Assembly (NCBI GenBank): GCA_033032175.1
Contig: CM065321.1
Coordinates: 3,866,501 to 3,930,500, forward strand
Reading direction: 5' to 3'
Source of the DNA: Saturnia japonica
Lineage: Eukaryota; Arthropoda; Insecta; Lepidoptera; Saturniidae
Length of the DNA: 64,000 nucleotides
This document shows, piece by piece, positions 35,654 through 48,640 of this stretch. The position numbers were made by a program, and so were the translations under genes. The notes under the pieces are model-generated. The model did not search any database. It was given only the letters and a program-made list of their open reading frames with translations, and was not told where the DNA came from. Position 1 is the stretch's first letter; the number at the start of each line of letters is the position of its first letter.

Positions 35654-36201
35654 GTTTAAATGTAATTGAAGGATTTGGTACAAGCTGCCTTAAGCATAGA
35701 AAGACTATAATATTATTATGTCAAATGTAGCTATCAAAACACCTATAATTCAGTTACTGACTACACATACTAAACTAATTCCGTACTAATACTTAATACT
35801 TTCTTTCAAAATCCTTATTATCATGGAACAACTAATCTAGAATTGTATACAGAGAATATATTATTATTACTAATAGTTTTTTTACTTTTCCAATTTGAAA
35901 GATCTAAAGAAGAAATTTTATCAGTTGGAACTGGTTGAGAACTCTGATCAAATACCGATATTTTTGTGAGTAAAAAATTAGTAAGTAATCCTAGCTAAAA
36001 CAATAATAAACCCAAATTAGAAATTTGGAATATCGAATCTCTTGAAACAATGATAGAAATATCTATAAATATACATAACACCGCAATACTCAGTAAAAAA
36101 TAAACTCAGCAACAACGGAACACGATTTTTTTCTTCAAACATATTGCTGAACATGTATAATTACTAACCACATTAAAAAAAATCGTCGTCAGAATATTTA
36201 C

Positions 36202-36340
36202 CCATCTAACAGCATCTCCCCCCGGTTCTTGATCCAATAGTTGATGGTGTTTGGATAAGCTTCCACATAGCACTTTAGTTTGACATCGGTGCCTAATGGT
36301 GCTCCGAGTAACTGATTGGGAACCTTCACCGTTGGTGCAA
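36202..36340 (-). CDS. DIP/lachesin-like gene, exon for first half of Ig3
   Basis: A 139-base exon between AATTTACCAG and GTAAAT in minus sense. It encodes residues 171-217: APTVKVPNQLLGAPLGTDV, KLKCYVEAYPNTINYWIKN and RGEMLLDG. The Cys of KLKC and the Trp of YWIK are the B- and C-strand core residues of Ig3. The PNQLLGAPLGTDV stretch is close to DIP proteins, and EMLLDG is the family's link into the next exon. Phase 1 in, 2 out. Confidence 0.92.
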
Positions 36341-37242
36341 CTGGTAAATTAAAGAAAACGTGTACAGTCTTGGATAGAACTGAACTTATTTTGATATTTG
36401 TCAATTAAAAAATTGTCTAGTTTTGCTACTTAAAAAGACTTTTAGTGTTTTACTTAAATATGGATACAGGAATTATTGCTAAAAATGTCAATTCTTTAGC
36501 GAAGAGCTTTACTTATTAAATGTGAATTCAAATATGTTTTTAAGCGACTGCGAAAAAGGAGGGTTACGTTTCTCGAGCGTATGATGTATGTCTCTTTCTT
36601 TTGCACGCTCTGTAGCCTAGATGGCTTGATGGATTTTGTTTTTTAGCTTCGTCTTAATTATGGGAGTGACATAGGCTATTTAATATTTGACTATGACGTC
36701 TGGGAATCAAGCAAAAAGCAAGAAAAAATGTAGGTCAAGAGTTTTTATTGTATTTGGATTATTTTTCCTTTTTAATAATTTAGCTTGTTGTTCATATGTT
36801 AATAATTAATATTAATGACTTTTAGAGTTGAAACCCTTGGGACTGTGGATTCCGAGCGCACGCAACTCAAGTGTCGGCTCTTGGAAGCATCTCAGGGCAA
36901 CACCTCCGTCAGCGAATAAGAATTGCGATTCTACGAGGCAAAATGCGGCCAGCCTTCTAAATACGTTTCCTTCGGCGCTGATTTCGATTGCATCTATTAG
37001 TATATATCAATTTACTATTAGTGTTTATATTATTATACAAAGAATAGTTGATTATTATCTTTTTCGGCTATTGAAAGATTTTAAATATGTGCGTGTATTC
37101 ATGCATTTGTATTTTAATACAATCCCATTTCGTTACTCTTCTTATAATTATTTTCCAAAAATTTATATTGCATTTATTTTCATTTATCAGCAACCTAAAT
37201 AATTTCAGTAGTATCAAGAATAAGATAATATTAATAGCTTAC
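36341..37242 (-). other. DIP intron (902 bp) with repeat E and a GC-rich insert
   Basis: Repeat E copy at 36539-36790. The piece 36825-36995 is GC-richer and open on the plus strand (GLWIPSARNSSV), looking like a fragment of a mobile-element ORF; I cannot name it. Confidence 0.6.
36539..36790 (+). repeat. Dispersed repeat E (copy 3)
   Basis: GCGACTGCGAAAAAGGAGGG, CTGTAGCCTAGATGG, GGGAGTGACATAGGCTAT and GACGTCTGGGAATC in the same order as 26950-27230. Confidence 0.75.
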
Positions 37243-37371
37243 AATTAACAAGTAGTATGATTCTTTTGCTGACAGCTGGTGGCACGTCATTGGACGCGAT
37301 GCAGAGGAAAGCTCCCATCTGACGTCGATCTACTCGCCTTAGTGGTAGAGAACTGCCCACGAAGCTCTCTA
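37243..37371 (-). CDS. DIP/lachesin-like gene, exon for second half of Ig2
   Basis: A 129-base exon between TTGTTCAG and GTAAGC in minus sense. It encodes residues 128-171: VESFVGSSLPLRRVDRRQ, MGAFLCIASNDVPPAVSKR, IILLVNF. The Cys of FLCIASN is the F-strand Cys of Ig2; ASNDVPPAVSKR is almost invariant in DIP proteins. The exon is too short to stand out as a frame and was found by looking for this motif. It enters and leaves in phase 1, joining both neighbours without a shift. Confidence 0.93.
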
Positions 37372-39900
37372 CTGAACAAACAAAGGTCAGCTATAGAATA
37401 CATTAAATATTTATAAACAAAAATATAAAAACCGTAATCCTGCATTTTGTGAAGCAATGATACTTCGTTCTATCCGCACATCCATTAGGCGTAATCCTTA
37501 AGACGTAATCAAACGTATTAAAGAAAATTCTGGTTCAATTAAAATTTAGGATAAAGCTAGTAAAAATTGTTTCGACAGTTATTTCAGTGTAAAATAATAA
37601 TTGTCATATGATACTCATGACCATTCAATTTGAAACACTTACGGCTCAAATGATTCAAATAATAAAACATTAACTTTTCAATTTGGAAACACGAATTGCC
37701 CAACCATAATGGCCTTTTACAGTATCATTAAAGTATTCACTTCACTTTGATACTACAAAAACAACGTGGCTTTCAAAAGTATCCAGTTATAATGGTCAGT
37801 TATGAATACGGTCACATTATATAATTGGGCGTTGGCAAATAGTTGAATACTTTTTATCTAATGAAAGGAAAATTATTTTTTATAGCGTCGGTATGTTATT
37901 GAAGTATGATTTAAATGTTTAAACTTTCAACCCAAGTAAGTTTTTTATTACCCTTTAATTTAACTACTCGCAATGGGTCAAAACACATTTTCGTTAAAAA
38001 TAAGTAGGTACTTGCCGCATCACGAAATTCCTAGCGCCCCCAGTAACTTCTTAAATTCACGTCAAAGTTTGCATTTTAATAACTATCGTGTCACAAGGGG
38101 CCTAGCCAAGTTACCTTTCTACAATCTAACGTTTAAGTAAAATCACGTAATAATATATGTGAATTTTATACATTTATTTCGTTTTCGTTAGCGCTATCGA
38201 TTCTACAAAGGTAACTTGGATTCATCCTCGGCAGTGTAAGTTTCCGCCGCTGCTCCCGTATATGGATGATTACGTAACTTTTTTGAAAGAGGTAAGTTGC
38301 TTTTTTGTGTATTTCACTAAAATTTATATTAATATTAGTCCAGTTTATAAATTTCTGTCATAAATATATTTTTTACAGTTTTATAAAACAAAGTTATCCG
38401 AATATTATGCGTTATCGTGAGATTTATATCTTTTTTCTAGAATTAGTCATGGATAGAAATAAATCAGATTATTTATTGTCACCAAAAAAAAAAATACATA
38501 AAAAATTTATTAACACAGATTTGAGATAATGATTTCTGATATCGGCCTAACTTCGAGTGACTAGAGGAAACCTGTAATAATCACGAATTATAACAGCACA
38601 AAAGTAGGGGTGAACGCCAGTGATCAGTGATGTGGAAGTTACAATATAGGAAGGCGAACTAAGTGATGGCCTGTTTCATAATCACATAAAAACTCTTTTT
38701 TAATACTCGATAGGACTGGCAAACGCAGCTGACAGCTGTCATGCATTATGTACTTGTCGAATATTGGATCTCTGATCGCAAGACACGCAATATCCCTGTG
38801 CAAAAATATATATCTATCGTATCGGTGGATCATTGTAAGTGTTGGAGCAGTCTAAGGTACGTGTATGTGTACGTGTGTGCATTGTATTTGTTTCAGCTCT
38901 ATCGAGTTTTTAAACATCGTTTTTGATCGTATCGGAATTATAGAAACTACCCAGAGTAGCTGAAAGCCATCGCTATTTCGGTTGGTGCGGACGCTACATG
39001 GCCACTAGCCATTTTCTTCCATCTTATAAATGCCACAGGTATAATAACACTCTTTGTGCATCGATTAAATACGTACTCTTTTGAGGCGTCATTTCTTGCG
39101 GCAATTGTATGTCGAAATTATTTAAAATTACTAGAAACGACGACTCAAAGTCAATGTAACTCTTGAGATTGTAAAAAAATCATCTTATTGGCGTGATATG
39201 GAAAATCGCGTTCCACTAACCACAGCAAAATGTAGGCGTAGCACAACTATCCTCGGAAAAGCGGCAATATAATGCAAAATGTACTCAAAAATTGTGTGCA
39301 ACGATCACTCTGAGACATGTTGTCAACAATGTGATGACAGAAAATCGGAAAATTTCTAAATTATGACTAACTAAATTTTTTAAATTCATATTTGCTAAAT
39401 ATTACAATTTACTTGGTTTTTTTTTTTGGCTATTTAGATATTAATTCATTTTGTTTTCTTAAATATAATAGTTCAAAATAAAGTGCTTTGAAAAGAGAAT
39501 AATTTTATTTACCTACATATTTACAAATATCATCTGTTTGTGGAAGATTATAGCTTACATGAATTTTTATTCTTCTTTCATTTTTATATTTATGAATGCA
39601 GTTTAGTTTACATCTGAATACTTATTCAGTTTAAATATATTATTCGTTTTAAATGTGCTAGATAACAAATAGCACAAGCCAGAGGCGTCTAGAGAAAGGG
39701 TTTTAGTACATAGTATATTAAAAATAATTCGTACAATTTGAGGTCACCTGAGACCCCATGCGAGCAGTAACGTAATTTTGTTCGTGCAAATAATTAAGGG
39801 TTAAGAAAGGTAAATTTATTTTGCACATAAAGAATAAAATCTACTGAAGCATCCCGATGAACCTGTAAGTCAAGCGTGAAGTCTTTTAAATAATAAATAC
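37372..39900 (-). other. DIP intron (2,529 bp)
   Basis: AT-rich. Contains a palindromic element at 38106-38219. Frames of 61-74 codons near 38305-38926 show no domain. Confidence 0.6.
38106..38219. repeat. Short palindromic element (114 bp)
   Basis: Terminal inverted repeats of 21 bp, 38106-38126 and 38199-38219, agree at 19 positions (CCAAGTTACCTTT side and AAAGGTAACTTGG side). An inner pair CTAACG/CGTTAG lies at 38126-38131 and 38186-38191. It looks like a small MITE; no flanking duplication identified. Confidence 0.65.
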
Positions 39901-40074
39901 CTTTTTCAAAGTCTCTTGACTGTGGTTTTTTTAGTAGTATGGGCTCGTGGTCCTCTCTCCTCCAAGTGATCTTAGGTGGGGGGTGGCCTGTAGCTTTGCA
40001 GGTCAATGTTGCATTTTCTAATTCTTGAACTGATACATCGCCCGATGTATCATCACTGATTATATCTGGTGGAA
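39901..40074 (-). CDS. DIP/lachesin-like gene, exon for first half of Ig2
   Basis: A 174-base exon between TTTGGCACAG and GTATTT in minus sense. It encodes residues 70-128: VPPDIISDDTSGDVSVQE, LENATLTCKATGHPPPKITW, RREDHEPILLKKPQSRDFEK. VPPDI opens Ig2 in all DIP proteins; LTCKATG holds the B-strand Cys and KITWRRED the C-strand Trp. Phases 1 and 1. An upstream ATG-like start inside this exon is not real; translation enters from the previous exon. Confidence 0.95.
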
Positions 40075-40554
40075 CTGTGCCAAATATATGAAATTAATTT
40101 AATCCGGTTAAACTAATTTAGAATATTGGGCGGATGCCAAAGGTTAAACATTAATTTGCATTTTTATTCACTTTATTGCAAGTCTAGTAGATCATTACTA
40201 TCCATTCGATAATCGCAAGTTTATAAGTATTATTGTATTGTTTTAACCTGTAACGCACATTTCCTCTGTATGAGTTAACCAATTAATCATTTACGTGATT
40301 TTCATGATCTTTTATTGAACTCTTTTCCTAAGCATTTGTACCGTATACGAATTACATAAAGTTCTGTGGCTTTTTAAAAATAGATTAGTATGCATTTACT
40401 GTTTACCTTCTATAATTATTGATACCTGAGATCAATAATAATTAAATATAATTTAAAAAGTACCAATCATATTTAGTACTTTAGAAATATTTTTATGTTT
40501 TAAATATAAGAAAATCAACGCGAATGTAAAGTTCTACTTATTAGAATATAATCT

Positions 40555-41355
40555 ATACTGATATTATAATGCGAAAGTAACTCTGTCTGTCAGTTTGTCT
40601 GTTACGTTTACACGCCTAGACCGCTGAACCAATTTTGATGAATTTTAGTATAGAGATAGATTGGACTTTGAGAAAGGACATAGGGTACTTTTTGTAGCGA
40701 AAATAAAACTTTAAGAGTAGAAAATAAAGGATAAAAGTTTCTTTGAACAAAATATGGGAACACCAAATACGCATGCGCGATAATGGTGAAATGACATCGG
40801 CTGCCATACCAACCAGTTTGTTGATTGTTAATCTGGTTTGTTGGTTCATGACATTGATATACTTAATAAATAATAAGAAATGCATTGTATTTCTAATAAT
40901 TACCTATTAAACGATAGTTCAGTATTCTTTTTAAGATTGGCTGAAGTGTTTTATTTTATGATAGAAATATGACGTGCACTTTCAATCGTGGCTCTCGGGA
41001 GTTTATATATACTAAGCGATATACCTATTGTAAATTATCTGGATTATACAGTTTTGCTACAAGTAAATTGTGTCATTGTATTATTCCACATATGGTGAAT
41101 ATATAACTTGGGTGAAAGTTTCTGTAAAGATCCCGTCATGTATCAAATTAGGGATATTCATATTTATGTTTTTGGTAAGAAAGAAATAAAAATAATTATT
41201 TGATGTAAACTGTGCACGGAAAATACACGCCATTCCTTAATTGATACGGCATATGAATTGTCAACAATATGGGTAAAAATTAAGGTACAGGATGTAAATA
41301 ACTATGTACTGCGTAACTATAAACGCGTGCGGAGCCGTGGGCACACCGCTAGTAC
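40555..41355 (+). repeat. Dispersed repeat L (copy 1)
   Basis: Starts ATTATAATGCGAAAGTAACT with CTGTCTGTCAGTTTGTCTG and ends GCGGAGCCGTGGGCACACCG. The last 150 bases recur inverted at 58972-59110. The middle is AT-rich without coding frame. Confidence 0.65.
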
Positions 41356-41359
41356 TTTA

Positions 41360-42725
41360 TATTTTGAATTTAATTTAATATCGCAAAGATGGTTTTAGTC
41401 GGATTAGTTATTCAACAAGAAATTTCACAGAATTACTACAACAATGATAAAGTTTAAAGCCAAGAAAAAACAAAAGTCTAGACGCAAAATATTCAAAGCG
41501 AAACCTCTTGATTACAAACGAAATTAATCAAGCAAGATAATGTAAGAGAGACTTCAGAATAATATAGAAACCGTTGAAAGAACTTGTTGTTTAAGAAAAT
41601 TCTTTGCCGGTCCTCATCTACGAAGCTTAAGATGAATTGAAGTTAAAGGTTATGAAGTATGCTAAATCACAAAGTGATAATTATTTGCGAAGTAAAAAAC
41701 AAAACGGGACGAAAAGAACAGGAAACAATAAAATTGAATTGATACGGTGAAACAGCATGACTAGCCGCAAAAGGGTGACCAATTTTGAACGTGAATGTTT
41801 TTTCATGAGAGGTAAGTAACTATTTAAGTAATCTGTAATTATATTTATGAATTTTAAATTCGGAATCTTAACGTTATTAAATATAAACTTTTTGACTTTA
41901 GTCAATTGTGCGATAAGAATAATTAATCTGATTGTACACGTTTTAAAAAAACCCTAGCATTTTTAAGTTGTAAATCACCATTAAGAATAAATTTAAGTTT
42001 AATAATAACTATTGTTAAATATATTTTAATTTTATATTCAAAATGTATATATACGTTATGGACTACCGACTAAGGTAAGTGATATAAAAGTGAGAATTTT
42101 CACAATATTACCTTGATTTATGGCCCTTGCGAAGTTTATAGCGTTAACTTTTTTCCCCTAACAGTTTCGTTTTCACTTAATTAATAATAAATAGCTTTTT
42201 TGTTATTGCAGTTGTTTTATTTTTCTACACGGATGTAAATATAGATCTACTAAAGAAAACTTTAAAGACATATTATATATAAAAATATCATTTTGAATAG
42301 TATCTTTGAAGTGGAACTATTTAATTATCTCTAAAAGAAACTTTATCTGGGATACTTTAAAGGTGTACGTAAAGTTGATAAATAGACTTAACTAAGGTTG
42401 TGTTCGTGAAGACTTTAAAGTAGAAGAAATTTAATTACAAATTTATATCTTATTATATTAAGTGAGCAATTCTTGAATATATATACATGTAATTGGTTTC
42501 TCGGAAACGGCTTCAACGATTTGGATGAAACTTTAATCTTTTACATTCCAAGTAAACCTAGATGGGTGTTTTTTTTTTTTTTGAAGATACTGAGCAAAGC
42601 TTGGGCGCCCTGATATTTTTCTTAAAGTTAGCATCTAACTATGTACAATCTTGTTAGTGACTATTTGCCAGAAAACGTAACTAACTCTCTAAGATTTTTT
42701 ATTTTTTTTATAGTTTGCTATGGTC
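41360..42725. other. Intronic AT-rich DNA
   Basis: Nothing recognised. Confidence 0.4.
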
Positions 42726-42729
42726 ACAA

Positions 42730-42895
42730 ACTCGGACGATGTGGCCCGAGATATTAACACGATAATCCTAATAGAAGACTGGCTCTCAAGTGCACCTGAA
42801 CACACCTATTGGTATTGACCGATTGTCAACTTAAAGGTGGTAACTAGCCAAGCGGGTATTAGAAAAAGCCCTACCACTATGTTATAAATATCAAG
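42730..42895 (-). repeat. SINE B fragment, inverted
   Basis: GACTGGCTCTCAAGTGCACC, GATTGTCAACTTAAAGGTGG and AGCCAAGCGGGTATTAG are the reversed tail of SINE B. Confidence 0.65.
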
Positions 42896-43134
42896 AAATC
42901 TGGCAAACTACGGCAAGTACGGGAACGGAGAACAATTATAGACTATGGCTGGAGAGTTGGTCGAATAAATTTAAAACGGGTGAAAATTACACTTATCACC
43001 ATTTCTTTGCATTCTACTAAAGCAGACACTGAATGTGAAATATCGTGATTTTAATTAAACTTCCAATACACAATAACGTCTAATTAATAATTGACTACAT
43101 AATATATTTTCATAATAATTGAAGTAATTATGGC

Positions 43135-43420
43135 ACAGTGTTAGCGCGTAAAGATATCGCATCGATAAGGGTGAGTTCTAATCCTTGCAAGAACCTGATC
43201 TTTTGCTTATGGAAAACATTGTCATGAATCCATAGCATGATGGTAGACCATTTGCTAACACCCACATGTCTAGCTTCCCCCTCATGTTGTAATTTTGTCC
43301 CCAAGCACCTATATGTGTGTTTCGGCTTGTAACACAGTTGTTATTACGGGTTGTTCAAGACACATCGTCAATTAATATCAAATGAGATTGTGGCCAGACT
43401 GGATTTGATATGTTTGTAAA
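43135..43420 (+). repeat. SINE B copy with decayed head
   Basis: TTAGCGCGTAAAGATATCGC, a decayed B box (GAGTTCTAATCC), GAATCCATAGCATGATGG and ATATCAAATGAGATTGTGG. Confidence 0.7.
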
Positions 43421-44150
43421 AATATCGAAAGATTAACAACACAACAAAAAATATTTTTTACTTTTTATTGTAAAGAAACGAGTAAAATTGGGACTAAACT
43501 CTAGTATAGTTCACATTTCTTTCAAATACCCACGTAAATAATAAAGCAATTTGAAATCCCCCCAAACAGAGGCATCAACGTGTCAAAGGCTTAATTCCCT
43601 CCATAGAGGTAAATCCGGAATGATTGATAGACGTTCGCGAGGATCTATCCAAAACGTATAAATAAAACCTGACGATCCATGGATCATTGATCATGCGTTG
43701 ATAGATCCCCGTCGACTTGATTGGCGGTTGTAAAAGGTTTAGAGTGTACCTACAGGGAATGTTTCGGGTTTTATGCTGTTCGAAATTCCGAGGAGAAAAT
43801 TTTACAAAGAAATATTAAATTTTTCTTTCTAGAGAGGTGCGTGATAAGATTATGTATGCATATCATACGTCTTTCACTGTAAAATTACTATTCATTTAAA
43901 TATAGATTAGAATAGGGCTTGGTAGTCGAATGTTTTAAACCAGTGTGATATTGGTTCGATGTCCACAGGTTGAAAACCAAAATATTACCAAAGGCACCAA
44001 AAAGTTTTTTGTAATTATCGTACATTTACTAAATTACTTTAGTAGCAGTATCGACTGACACTGAAGAAAAACATCGTGAGGAAACTTGAACGCTTGAGAA
44101 AAGTTTTTGTTACGCAGGAATTAATATGACCAGTTTTTTTAGTGAAAACC
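43420..44150. other. Intronic DNA, one possible old SINE
   Basis: 43910-44110 has GGCTTGGTAGTCGAATG, then GGTTCGATGTCC, then GAGGAAACTTGAACGCTTGA, the look of an old SINE of another family. Otherwise nothing. Confidence 0.4.
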
Positions 44151-44154
44151 AATT

Positions 44155-44450
44155 TAGTACCGTTGTGATTTGGATGAAATGAGAAAGAGACAAACACATA
44201 CATCTATACGATTTAGCCAACGAAAGAATGAGTTAGAAATACATATATGTAAAGATTAATGCAAGGCTTGATTTTCAAGACTATGATCGTTTTCAAATTG
44301 GCTTAGCGATGTGGCGTCCTGACTTGTACGCACTATTGTATGTATAGTACGAGTGTTTGACAGTTACGAGTCCCAATGATTTTAAAGAAGATAATTTTAT
44401 GGTTTCTGAAGGTTTTACCACGTGTGAACTGCACAAATGTTTATTTTTAT
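44155..44450 (+). repeat. Dispersed repeat G (copy 3, diverged)
   Basis: Starts ACCGTTGTGATTTGGATGAA and ends ACCACGTGTGAACTGCACAA. Confidence 0.6.
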
Positions 44451-44464
44451 AGTAGTACGCAAAA

Positions 44465-44580
44465 GTACGTCATTGTACCAGATGGTAAGCACAGTATAAT
44501 CTAGAAACAACGGTGACCACCTATAAATTAGCAATTAATTGCCGTAAACCGCTGTCTTTTGATATATGGATGTACACCGG
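44465..44580 (-). pseudogene. LINE 3' UTR fragment
   Basis: CCAGATGGTAAGCACAGTAT, ACAACGGTGACCACC and ACCGCTGTCTT match 9275-9360, the 3' UTR of the decayed LINE there. Confidence 0.55.
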
Positions 44581-44584
44581 CTGA

Positions 44585-47145
44585 TAACTAAAAAAGACAA
44601 ACCAAAAGAAAGTGAGTCGAATGAGTTTACCACCAAGGCGGGTAGAGATACTGAAACTAAGCTACAATGACGGGTTTTTCACCTGGTGTATGGTGATTTT
44701 GATCCATTCGGACACAATTGTGTTCTCCTACTACTCAGCATAGAAATTATTATAACATAGAAAACGAAAACGTCAGATAAAAAACGAATCTTTCAAAAAA
44801 ACTTTTTTAATAAATCAATGAATCCCAAACGGACAGATGGTGGCAAAACAGTATAGGTATCGGGGGAGAAAAAAATGAACAGAAAAACTAATCGAACAGA
44901 TTACAAAGTCATAGCGCCTTGTGGCGTTCGAATATGGAACAAGTTTGAAATTGGAATAGGAATCGCGACATTTCCTCGTCGTCTCATGTAAATGGTTGCG
45001 CAAATAAAAGCAAATTGCTAAACTTTTAGTATTCTGTGGCAGCTTTGCTTTTAGTGATTTGATATCGTAGTAGTGTGGACTATTTAAATAACAGTATATA
45101 ATATTTTTAAATGACGTTATAATATTATATGAAACCTACATAATATATATTTATTTTTACTAGTTTATTTGAGTTACAACCTAAACCAGTTCCAACGATT
45201 AGAAATTATTATTTACATATAAATATGTATCAGACTGTTAATTGTTATACCAACCAACTACATATAAAGTTATATACTTCCTAAATTATAATAGTATTTT
45301 AGTTTAAATGAAAATTTTTGCTTGTATTTTAAGGCCCTCATTTTTATGCACCGCTTTGACACTATTAAGCGTTTTTAAATTGGTTAGAGTTAGAAGAAGG
45401 AAGACTTATATAAAGGCTGTAATATATAACTTATTTTTCTAAAAATGAAATATTATTTATAAAATGGTTGAATTGTTAACTAAATATAAAAAAATGACTC
45501 ATAATGTGAGTGAAGCAATCAACAGAATCTTGTTACGTAAATAAATTCTACACATTTATGACAACCAAATGAGGGTACGATATCCACATTTATGAATAAA
45601 CGCTCAAATCAATTAATAATAATTAAGCCGGGCATACGTATTTTATTCAATCGATTCCCAGATAAAATGTAATTGGTTTATTAAATACATATTTACGATA
45701 AAGCATGACTCAGCTTTTTATTACACCCTTATTAATTAGCATAGAGTGCACGAGGTCCGATAACATTTCTCTGTTTAAACACAGCCTGACTGTAATATAG
45801 AAACGCACCAATATTTGATGATTTTTAGCAATCCTCTGTGTATGTATGACGCATACAATAATAATAATAATTTTTCTTAAAGAAAGGATGGCCGATGGAG
45901 ACAAAGAGTTGTTGAGTGGTAACCGTGCACTGGAAGTTTGCTTATTGTAGATAGATATGTTGATAATATTTTGGAATGTATTTAAAAGAACACAAGTAAG
46001 GTTGTTTATAAATAAAATAATTATGGAACATTAATTATTGTAGTAAAGACTGTTAAATTACATTTATATAAATAGATAAACAAGAGGTCACTATTGGCTT
46101 AACAATGGGATTTGAAAAGGTCATTTTTTATATGCGGTAATTATACAAGTTTATAGTCAAATCAGTAACATCATCAAGTCGTGCATCAAGTGACGCATCA
46201 TTATTAATGGTGTGTTGATGTATTATGAGGAAATATTTATAAAAATCGTGTTAGTAGCCTATATTTATAGCTTTTATCACATCAGTCCAACAATGTCGTT
46301 GTTCGCCGCCACCGAAAATGTAACCCATGGTTTTAATTAGACAAATCGATATACTATACCGTATAAGAAGTAGTATATCTATCTATAATGGTTATTCCAA
46401 TATTAATACAATTTTAGTACACTAAAAATGTTCGTTTTAAAATAAAATTCAATGATTTTGATTTCTGTATTGGTAATAAATGAATGTACAAAACGAACCA
46501 ATATTGAACTTTCGAGCCGTTTATTTATTATGTTTAGGTGTATTATATTAAGTTGCACCGTCTGTCGCCCACTTGAAACTGTACCGTAGAGCTGTGTACA
46601 AACTTTATTTATTTCCGAGTTCCTTGGAAAAGGTTTAATGTTGAATTTTTATTCGTCTTCCTTTGAGCCAGCGCCGGTACACCTCGTTGTGCTTAAGAAT
46701 TTCATTTCAAAATGCAATATGTCGCTTCATGTAGTTTCCGTGATGAGTTTTATGTCACCTATATAATATGTCCTTATATAGAACGTAATAAATATTTATA
46801 TCTTATATAGTCTCAGTACGAGCACACAATCCGGTTACGTTATTTTTGTCAGTTCTGTACCTCCGATGACCTAGTGACTGAAATAAATTTGAGAATCGAT
46901 AATAATAATAATGAACCACGCGTGTGACGTTCTTTATAATTACTATATTCGTTTGAGTATAATTCCAGAAACTCACTTTGATTAGATACTTTAATGCCGA
47001 TCGCGTTCTTAACTTATAATTAAATAATGTGATTTAATGTTTTATTTACTCGAGCGCTATTTGTTAGTATGAATTTGATTAAACTGCCATTATTCTTTAA
47101 GTATTTTTAAGATATCTCGGTATCTGTTGTGTTCGGAACTGGGGT
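44585..47145. other. Intronic AT-rich DNA
   Basis: Frames of about 60 codons only. A short AAT-repeat run near 46898. Nothing else recognised. Confidence 0.4.
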
Positions 47146-47149
47146 CTGA

Positions 47150-47830
47150 CAGCGCAAGTTGTTTATAGTTTTCTTCCTATATGTAACGTAACTTTGCCGT
47201 TTAACGCGCCATCACTTCACTTCAGTCGTCACGCTGTTTTGGTTTGTTGGAGAGGTTATGCGTTTTGACCGACTCACGATATAATTTATTCATTACCTCG
47301 TTCATTGTTATCAGTTTCAAGACCGAGTTTGGGCCACGGGATGAGATATTCCCTCTATAGCGGCTTTTGTGAATGTCTTGAAGGTCAGTGTGCCGGTTTT
47401 GTGTTGCGCGAACGCCGTTTGATAATTTTGATAAAACCTTTTGTAATTGTAGTTTTTGAACTGTGTTTGGACCACGGGACGAGACATCTCCTTATTGCAA
47501 CCATTTCTTGTATTGAGATATTGTATACACTTGTAATCTCGCCACAAAACCTATAAGTGTGAGAAGCTATTGGACGACGACTCATAATCGAACATTTCCT
47601 TCCTATCCCTTTGACTATTAATTACCAGTGTGTAGCTTCTCTCATCAGCACCAGCGCCGAGAGTGGTGAGTGTATTTGTATTATTGTAATAAATTTCCCA
47701 GCCCCACGAATCGCAGACTATTGTGTTATCACCCTTCACTCCATCGAGGATTCGGATGCTAAGTCTTCCACTACACCTAAACGTTTATCTCTGAGCCCTT
47801 GGTGGAGAACAGAACATATTGCATAAAATG
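47150..47830 (+). mobile_element. LTR-like remnant with internal 138-bp duplication (tentative)
   Basis: GC-richer block that differs from the intron. It has an AATAAA (in GTAATAAATTTCCC, about 47686) after a GAGAGTGGTGAGTG stretch, as in retrotransposon LTRs. TTTGGGCCACGGGATGAGA (47328) and TTTGGACCACGGGACGAGA (47466) show a 138-base internal duplication. No gag or pol frame is adjacent and I could not fix the LTR ends or a primer-binding site, so it may be a solo LTR or something else. Confidence 0.35.
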
Positions 47831-48640
47831 TATTCTATTAATTTCTTTAATCTATATTAATAAATCTTTAGTTCTGTCTGTACATGCATTTTTCCGTAAA
47901 TTTCCCGATAGACATCTATTACAAAGAACGATATCACGAATAAGACATTTTAACACATTTTTTGACTGTCTGCTTGCATGTATGGTCCGGATTTATATCA
48001 AAAACGACTGGACCGGTTTATAAAATTTTGTACACGGTCTATACATAGCGTAATATAAATATTAAAAAAATTACGAGACTAAACTAATTAATTAGTTTCA
48101 AACTTATTTCATGTTTTTCATTCAATTCTAATGCTGAATAGGTACACACACAATCAATAGTTTAGCGAAATACGGGAAAAATCTATTCTGAAATATTTTT
48201 TAAAACTTTATAATTTTTTCAAGCAAAAGTAATACGACGCCTAAACTATTTCTTAGCATTAGAGAACGCGGAATGTTGTCGACCCGAGTGACACTCGTTT
48301 CCAATAAAGTAGGGGAACAAGTTCCCAAATTGAAAAAGAAATCTCGCACCCGGTCCAAACGCAAATGTGGGTGAGAGTACAAATTTGCTGAACTTGTCCA
48401 CATTAGGTTTAAAGCGAATTTACCAAAAAAATATCAAGACAACGAGTATGTTATTTTTTTTTAAATAAAAGTATATCAGGTTCCTAAATACGTATTTATT
48501 CAAACATTTAAGATCTAACATATGAAAAACTGGGAAGTTGTTATTACTAAAGTCTACATTTTAAATCTATACAATTAATAAAATTGAAGTGTCGGTTTGT
48601 AAAGTCAAAATAACAATTTCTTTACTAAGTGCACAAGTAT
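47830..48640. other. Intronic AT-rich DNA
   Basis: Nothing recognised. Confidence 0.4.

Larger units (their letters stand above)
33970..36201 (-). other. DIP intron (2,232 bp) with SINE and repeat A
   Basis: Holds the repeat A copy 34270-34510 and the SINE 35393-35653. No other gene. Confidence 0.7.

Noticed and set aside
36828..37202. A 124-codon plus-strand frame as a host exon
   Set aside because: It lies in a DIP intron on the opposite strand, only the first third is GC-rich, and it looks like a mobile-element fragment.
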